Shown here: positions 58,536-64,000 of the stretch, piece after piece
How positions within the stretch are numbered: position 1 is the stretch's first letter
Layout: each line of letters opens with the position of its first letter
Assembly: GCA_021234155.1 (NCBI GenBank)
Contig: JAJEKV010000914.1
Coordinates: 1-64,000 of the forward strand
DNA length: 64,000 nt
DNA from: Isoetes taiwanensis
Taxonomy: Eukaryota > Streptophyta > Lycopodiopsida > Isoetales > Isoetaceae
Direction: 5' to 3'
Notes under the pieces: generated by a model
The model's input: the letters and a program-made list of their open reading frames with translations, nothing else
The model's database searches: none
What the model was told of the DNA's origin: nothing
Made by a program: the position numbers and the translations under genes

Positions 58536-59647
58536 TTATTTTGTTGGATAACCGGGCAAGGGAGAGCCTCCCTCTCGCCTCCACCCTTCCATGCAAATTA
58601 TCGAAATCGCCATGACTTGAGACACATGTTGACTAGCCTTATTAGTGCAGCTCTCTTTTCCAATTAATATTTGTCCATCCCTCTTGGGCATTTTCATGAT
58701 GCTCTTGAACATTTTCATGCTTGCAATTCCTGGATCTTTCAGTAACTTAGCCCTCGTATCCTCTTCAAAAGGGGAGTATGCACAATCTTCCGGGATAGTG
58801 GTTTTAGTGCCAGATGGAGTAGCAACAAATGAGGTAGCAAAGAGTAGCATTGGCGTAAGGGACAATAGAGGGTAAAGGGGACTCAACAGTAGATAGGAGG
58901 CATAGAGGAAGAAGGGACCATTGGTGGGGGTAAAAGCATGTTAGGGTGTCCCTAAAAAGTATTATTTAGTGACCAAAAGTACCTAAAAGGTACCGTGGAT
59001 CTGGCATTGGGTACTGTGTAATATCTCAATAAAAGGTACATTCTAGAACTTTTATATATATTTTGGTCTCCAAAGAGTATTATCTTTATCTTAACCTTGA
59101 ATATTAATGCTGCCACTTGACTTTTATTTTGGACTTTTGTACTAGTTTTAATGAAAATAAAATGAGAAAGTACCCGCTCAAGTACCTAGTGTATGTACTT
59201 TTGCGGTGTTCCAAAAGTGGTACACCCTAACATGCTTTTACCTGTATGCATCTCTTAGCACCTAAAATTTGCAAATAAAGGAAGTTGAGGAAATAAATCA
59301 GCAAGTCGAGGGCCATTGAGCAATTGCAAAGCATACTTCGTAAAGATAGGGCCACTTTTTCGTAATCCATACGAAGACGTAGAAGACCACCGTAAGGAAG
59401 AGAGACACAAATTTTAGCACCATCAACAATAGAACGGGCCGATGAGTACCGCACCATTAGCAATAACCGATAAGAAACTCTGGCACCAAGAGATCAGGAA
59501 GAAGATTAGGAATAGAAAACCAACATGGCATCTTAAGAGCACGAAGTCATACCAGAGAAAATCCAGCGCAGTAAGGCTGGTATAAAATATAATCACTCCA
59601 CATTGGGTCCACACCACGTGCCACGGTTGCTCTTCCACGTACCACAA
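58536..59647 (-). pseudogene. LINE ORF1 (DUF4283-like), split by a MITE
   Basis: From 59647 the minus strand reads DLWYD-type, FLFLIFFLISWCQSFLSV, then KICVSLPYGGLLRLRMDYEK followed by an FCTKYA-like Cys segment. This fits the DUF4283 plus CCHC layout of plant LINE ORF1. After the insertion at 58929-59242 the frame continues with TIPEDCAYSPFEEDTRAKLL. The protein binds LINE RNA. Confidence 0.55.
58929..59242. mobile_element. MITE-like element with perfect inverted ends
   Basis: 314 bp. The terminal inverted repeats are perfect over 21 bp (core TAAAAGCATGTTAGGGTGT, 58931-58949 and its reverse complement at 59222-59240). The inside is AT-rich with repeated AAAAGTACC/GGTAC words and no ORF. No clear target duplication is visible, so the superfamily is undetermined. 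Confidence 0.8.
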
Positions 59648-59739
59648 AGATCATAAAAAAACCATCAAAAAGAACTTTATCCAAAGATCTTTAATGTACT
59701 ATAAGGTGGCAACCCTAATCTCCCAAGATGACCAATCAA

Positions 59740-60261
59740 CCAATAGCTCTCTTAGACTGCTTCTCAAAGACATAGCTAAGATTCATGCTAGAAAATTACA
59801 TTACTATATTTCTTTGTAGATCTCTATGTGGAACTTGCCTAAAATAGGTGCATGCTCTTGGATTTGGCGAACATCTTATCGTAATTTTTTCAAATTTAAA
59901 ATTGAATTGAAATGAATTGAATTTTATCATCCACATGGAGTAGAAGCTCTATGGCGGGTTCTATGGCACCCAATACAAGAAAAAGCACAGTAAGACCATT
60001 TCTATCTAGGATTAGACAATTAGCATTTTTAGGGCTACATGTTAGGCAACATGTTGAATTATTGGAAGGCCTCAATTTTGTTCCATTTGATATTTGCATT
60101 ATGTCAATCTTGCAATATTTTAGTGCAAGCATGAATAAATAGATCGAGCATTATCTCAATGGCAATGCAATAGATGCCTTTAGTGGGGCATGTATATTGT
60201 TAAATTTGTACTTTTGAGCACCTATGTCTACGGAATTTCTACTGATTTGGTTTCTTCTTGT
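59740..60261 (+). repeat. second tandem unit, right part
   Basis: Aligns with 53860-54240: TTCTCAAAGACATAGCTAAG, ACTTGCCTAAAATAGGTG, AACATCTTATCGT, CAACATGTT and ATTTTGTTCCATTTGATATT. It is interrupted at 60262 by a second LINE and appears to resume at 61562. Confidence 0.7.
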
Positions 60262-60274
60262 GTATTAACCAATT

Positions 60275-61548
60275 TTTTTTTTTTTTTTTTTTTTGAAGGC
60301 AAGAATGATCTGTATTGTATTCAAAAGATAAGAGTGTTTACATACAAAGGAGTCCAGAGGTGCTATCACTTCTAATCCATGAGTAGCAAATTCGCACTCT
60401 AGACCCAAGACTTAGAGCCTCTCTCAACTTCTTCTCCATAGGATACTATAGGAGAGAAGAGCTCAGTTCTTAGGCTAAATTTTAATAAGAGAACGGTCTA
60501 AGACCTTATTACAAAGGCTCCACAATAGGCTTCCGATAAGAAATTTTGAGCACCGTCACCGTGATAATGAAGTTGATCCCGCTTCAATCGCCCAGATCAA
60601 GAGCAAGGTTCGGTCTGCTACTTCCCATTCTAGAATGGCCATCTAGAGATCTTAGTAAGAAGATCCGAAGAATATCCCAACATCCAAGGCGAGGCTCATA
60701 CGCATTAACTCGGCCCCGATTCCATTATCAGTAGCATTCATAGGTAGAACCTTCTTCCGTGCAATAAGAAAAGAAGACAGCCCGCCCAACCTCATCCCAT
60801 CGCAAAGAATATGGGCTTCGCTTCATTAATGCTCGCCTCCCTGGGGTCCCCGCCTGCAGAATCCCATGGCAAAACCACCAAAGAGCATATTCCGTAATGA
60901 CGAGCCGCCATCATTTGTTTCATAATCCTCCCCGCCGGGACGGGGATGGTTGCCAAAGAAAGGAACCGCAAGTTCTTAAGCATTCCAAGTGCAATAGGCT
61001 AGGTAGCCACATCCCTCGTGAATACAAAAGAATCCATGTGGTTCCCTCGGCTGCTTATGGGGCTCAAAACAATAAAGAAGCACACAACACGTAAGCCCTC
61101 CTGTACCTAAGCATCTGCCGAAGATTGTGCTTTAAAACTGCTTAAGCTCCCTAGCAATAGCTAAAAAAGAACCAACTCAAGAGCAAGAAGATCACCATTC
61201 TCTATGCTACCTGTAAGCCATGCACCGCTTTTGTTATTTGCTATCCCGCACCGCCTTCAAACCCAAAGCTCACATTCACAAGAGCATAAACCGACTCTTA
61301 CCCCCGCCAAAGCCACACAACAAAGAAAGCCAAGGCATCGCCATACTCGCATTCACCAACCCAAATGGGCAGTAAAGCTCAAGAAAAAACAAGAAAGGAG
61401 AGGCCTGTCGCTTGCTGATGCTATGGATTCAAGATGTACGGCACCGATGCCGCCATCCAGCCTTCTATAGCTGCCGAGTTCTAAGGATCGGATACCACGC
61501 TTCCCCTAATCGCGCCTTAGGGTTTCCATCGCCAAGCTTCAAATAGAC
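60275..61548 (-). mobile_element. 5'-truncated L1-type LINE with 13-bp target duplication
   Basis: Perfect direct repeats GTATTAACCAATT flank the element (60262-60274 and 61549-61561). The minus strand ends CCTTCAA plus poly(A). A fragment at 60792-60983 contains PWDSAGGDPREASINEAK, resembling the 'G.V.RD..G.......NEAE' start of a LINE RNase H domain. Only the 3' 1.27 kb is present. Confidence 0.88.
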
Positions 61549-61561
61549 GTATTAACCAATT

Positions 61562-62300
61562 CTTCCAGCTATATTGGATAAAATACACAATGGGTAAAGC
61601 ATAATGGTTGTCTAAAACTTAAGGATCCCAAACTTCAATGTACATTTTTCTTTAAATTTAAGCTCATGACACAAGTTTTAGATTCTTTAATGTGTCCTTT
61701 GCATTTATCCCTTTAGTATCCAATGCTTGATTTAAAATTTACAACTTTATTTAATTCTTTCTTTTATATATATTAGTTGACTACTGATATAGGAGTTATT
61801 AAAAGATGGAAAGGAGCTGGTTTGGCCATGCATGTTTGCTGGTGGTGCCATTCTGTCATATGATTTGGAAGACAGTTGCTTCAGATATGCAACATGTTCG
61901 ACTTGTTCATTTGCAATCATCTCACACATGGCCATTCTCCTCCCACTACACTTGTAGACATGAGAGTTAGAGGAGCAAATCCAATGTTGTTGATTATGAG
62001 CTTGTGACAGAGCAAGACTTCCTCCTTGTGAAGCATTTGCAAGTGGGAATAAATAGCAGGGATGAGGAGGTGGATTCAATCACCAATCCATCTTTTTGGA
62101 GGGAGTCTGGCAGCCTGTGTAGATCCACTACCAGGCTCACTTTCACATGTCTTAGCTTCATCTGCATTACGAGCAGGCAAAGTCTTACGCCGAGCTACTA
62201 ACAGAAAAGCAACAACCTTGAAATTCTACAACTTTCCACCTTAGAGCAACAATTGACTAGTTGGTTACAGTCCTTCTAAATGCCACAAAACAATTTCTGG
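61562..62300. other. no recognised gene
   Basis: AT-rich, and may be the continuation of the tandem-repeat flank. The 110-codon minus ORF at 61747-62079 is not recognised. Confidence 0.4.
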
Positions 62301-62339
62301 AAGAAGATGCATAAGAAGGACTTCATGTTCAATACGCTT

Positions 62340-63240
62340 TCCTTGGAACAGATGATTGGATGCTAAGTGCAAGGAGGTTAAGTGCTAGCTCAGGTTGGTG
62401 ACTGATCCCACTCTTAGGTTGCAAGCGATCAACTACAAAACTTTCCTCAAGGGCAAGAACGCACAGTATATGGCAGAGCATTAGCAGGAAATGATCTACC
62501 TCCTTGATCGTCAACCCCAGATGTTTTGGAGATGAGTGCTCAAGAGACCTATGCAACATCTCTCAAGGTCAGTGGGAGCAATACTTGATGCAGCTCTATG
62601 ATCCTAACAAAGTCATAGTGAGGTGCCAACATAGCTAGGCCCAGCGCTGGTTATAACAGAGGCAGATGCCAATAAAGGCTTCCAACATCTCATAAATAGC
62701 AAGATTGCAGATTTAGATGGTACGTCGCAGAACTGTTAAAATGGGCCAGACCATATATTGTCTCTGTTCCTTACTTTTGTTTAATAAAACCCTTCTGGAA
62801 GACTTCTGCACAATCATGATAAGCTCATTGTTGAAAAACCTGATGCCGATATTTTTGAGTAGCAATTGATGGCATGTGCAGAGGAATCAGGGGTACATGC
62901 ACTTACAGAAGAAAGTTTTAGGCTCAAACATTCAACTATAGTCCATATTTTTACATTGCGCAACTTGACAGAAGACTGCAGAAACAAATGACAAGATCTA
63001 TCTTGCTGCTTTGTGGATTTCGCCAAGCCTTTTGACATGGTTAGGGAGAAATTGTGGGAACGATTGGGAGTCCCCAAGAGTTATAGAATGCCATATATAG
63101 ACTCTATGGAATATGCTTAGTCGAATGCCTCCTTCTAGAAAGGTTATCAATAGCAATATTGGAGTCCACTCAATAGTTTTATCATCCATGAACACCAATC
63201 GACCGTGGGACTTAAAGAAAGAGCGCCCGCCCAGGGGATT
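62340..63240 (+). pseudogene. CR1/L2/jockey-type LINE reverse transcriptase fragment
   Basis: Read over broken frames: INYKTFLKGKNAQYMAEH and PQMFWR (62420-62530), KIADLDGTSQNC and GPDHILSLFLT (62700-62770), then EESGVHALTEESFRLKHSTI, VHIFTLRNLTEDCRNK, LSCCFVDFAKPFDMVREKLW and ERLGVPKSYRMPYIDSMEYA (62880-63120). The FVDF.K.FD motif with LW.RL..LGVP is typical of RTs of the CR1/L2/jockey group and differs from the L1 RT at 56 kb. It is truncated at both ends with several stops. Confidence 0.8.
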
Positions 63241-63255
63241 CAGTATTCTTTGCAG

Positions 63256-63435
63256 TACGGACATGTGCATGCAATAAAGGGATTTTTTTACCATTTTGTA
63301 CTTGTATACTTACCATTAGGGGGTTTTTTTACCCATTATCTGGGGCAAAATATATACTTTAGGGGTTAAATTAGCTTTCAAAGATCAGTATACTAGGGAT
63401 GTTTTTGGGCACCCTTCAAACGCAGATGTCCGTAC
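63256..63435. mobile_element. small inverted-repeat element (MITE-like)
   Basis: GTACGGACATGTGC (63256-63269) pairs with GCAGATGTCCGTAC (63422-63435) with one mismatch. The interior is AT-rich with repeated GGGTTTTTTTACC words and no ORF. No target duplication was found. Confidence 0.5.
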
Positions 63436-64000
63436 CCTTTTATTACTAAGTGCAACCCCCAGGAAAGAGCGTAGCAGACATATTACTATCCGTATTAAAA
63501 AACCCTCGCCCCGAATTGCTTTGAATGAAAAACCATGGCAGTAAGAAGAATGCTGACAAACTTTATAAATATACATCTATACAACACGAGATATTGTGGG
63601 ATATGTCAAGACAGCGTTCGAGGGCAGAGCTGTGCCTATATATCCATCACCTTTGGAAGATATGATCCTAGCAACTGCACAAGCCATGCTTAATATCACA
63701 TGCAACGGCTGGTTGGGCCTAGCCAACTCAGTCTAGCATGTCTAGATATGATGATATGCCAAACAACTTTGAAGAGTGTGACATTCATCCTCAATGACTC
63801 TCAGTTGGCATCACTGATAAAGCCTTTCATGGCTCCCCAATCCATCTAATTGTCTCAGTTTATGGGCAATGAGTCTGCACTTTTTCATGGGTAAATGGGT
63901 CATAGATAGCGTATAGAGAAAGATCATGTTTTCTGCATGGCATTGAGTAGGCATACATAGCAAAAAAAATGAATAATCCCAAAAGAGGTTGCCACAAAAA
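63436..64000. other. no recognised gene
   Basis: Only short ORFs. Nothing that I can name. Confidence 0.45.

Larger units (their letters stand above)
54472..59740 (-). mobile_element. L1-type LINE, near full length, decayed
   Basis: The minus strand carries ORF1, an endonuclease-like region, RT and a zf-RVT domain in L1 order, and ends in GAATAAAAGC, CCTTCAA and A23 (T23 at 54472-54494). A MITE-like element interrupts ORF1 at 58929-59242. It is inserted in the second unit of a 580-bp tandem repeat. The 5' boundary near 59740 is inferred from where that repeat resumes. No clean target duplication is visible. All ORFs are broken. Confidence 0.85.

Noticed and set aside
61204-61470. Basic, Pro/His-rich plus ORF
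   Set aside because: It is antisense to the second LINE with no known domain.

Overview
This window looks like nuclear DNA of a land plant with a large, repeat-rich genome. It holds plant-type Ty1/copia and Ty3/gypsy elements, L1-type LINEs, a chromodomain gypsy remnant, tRNA-derived short repeats, and one gene with the exon structure and sequence of the plant GAT1_2.1-like glutamine amidotransferase family. Two fragments resemble CR1/L2/jockey-type LINEs, and one ends in (ATCT)6 instead of poly(A). That would be unusual for a flowering plant, so a fern or another non-flowering plant is possible; this is inference only. There is no organellar, bacterial or viral genome structure.

Layout. 1-10.9 kb: a decayed minus-strand Ty3/gypsy element (LTR, tRNA-Asp-like primer site, gag, protease, RT, RNase H, integrase, and 3.9 kb between integrase and 3' LTR). 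It abuts, and probably inserted into, a plus-strand chromovirus whose chromodomain survives at 10.9-11.2 kb. 11.3-15.9 kb: no recognised gene, one hypothetical acidic ORF and a 0.5-kb pyrimidine tract. 15.9-21.7 kb: a complete Ty1/copia element with both LTRs, PBS, PPT and a perfect 5-bp target duplication, but a disabled polyprotein. 22.4-25.6 kb: a perfect heat-shock element with a TATA box, a GATTC array repeating about every 10.3 bp, a second perfect heat-shock element and a tRNA-derived repeat. 25.8-28.7 kb: tandem duplications, then the six-exon amidotransferase gene on the minus strand. 28.7-44 kb: scattered TE remnants, a palindromic repeat, a CR1/L2-like LINE 3' end, a copia RNase H fragment and a CCA-rich tract. 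44.2-51 kb: a small LINE insertion with target duplication, then about 5 kb of strongly T-rich DNA between related direct repeats. 53-61.6 kb: a tandem repeat of about 580 bp whose second copy is split by two minus-strand L1-type LINEs, the larger of which carries a MITE-like insert in ORF1. 62.3-63.4 kb: a plus-strand CR1/L2-like RT fragment and a small inverted-repeat element.

The only convincing host gene is the amidotransferase. Its catalytic motifs are intact, but reading it through needs several 1-2 base corrections, nearly all where a homopolymer or dinucleotide run is one unit short. The copia polyprotein shows the same pattern. Either the gene is a pseudogene or, more likely in my view, the assembly has run-length errors. 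ORF breaks in this window should be read with that in mind.
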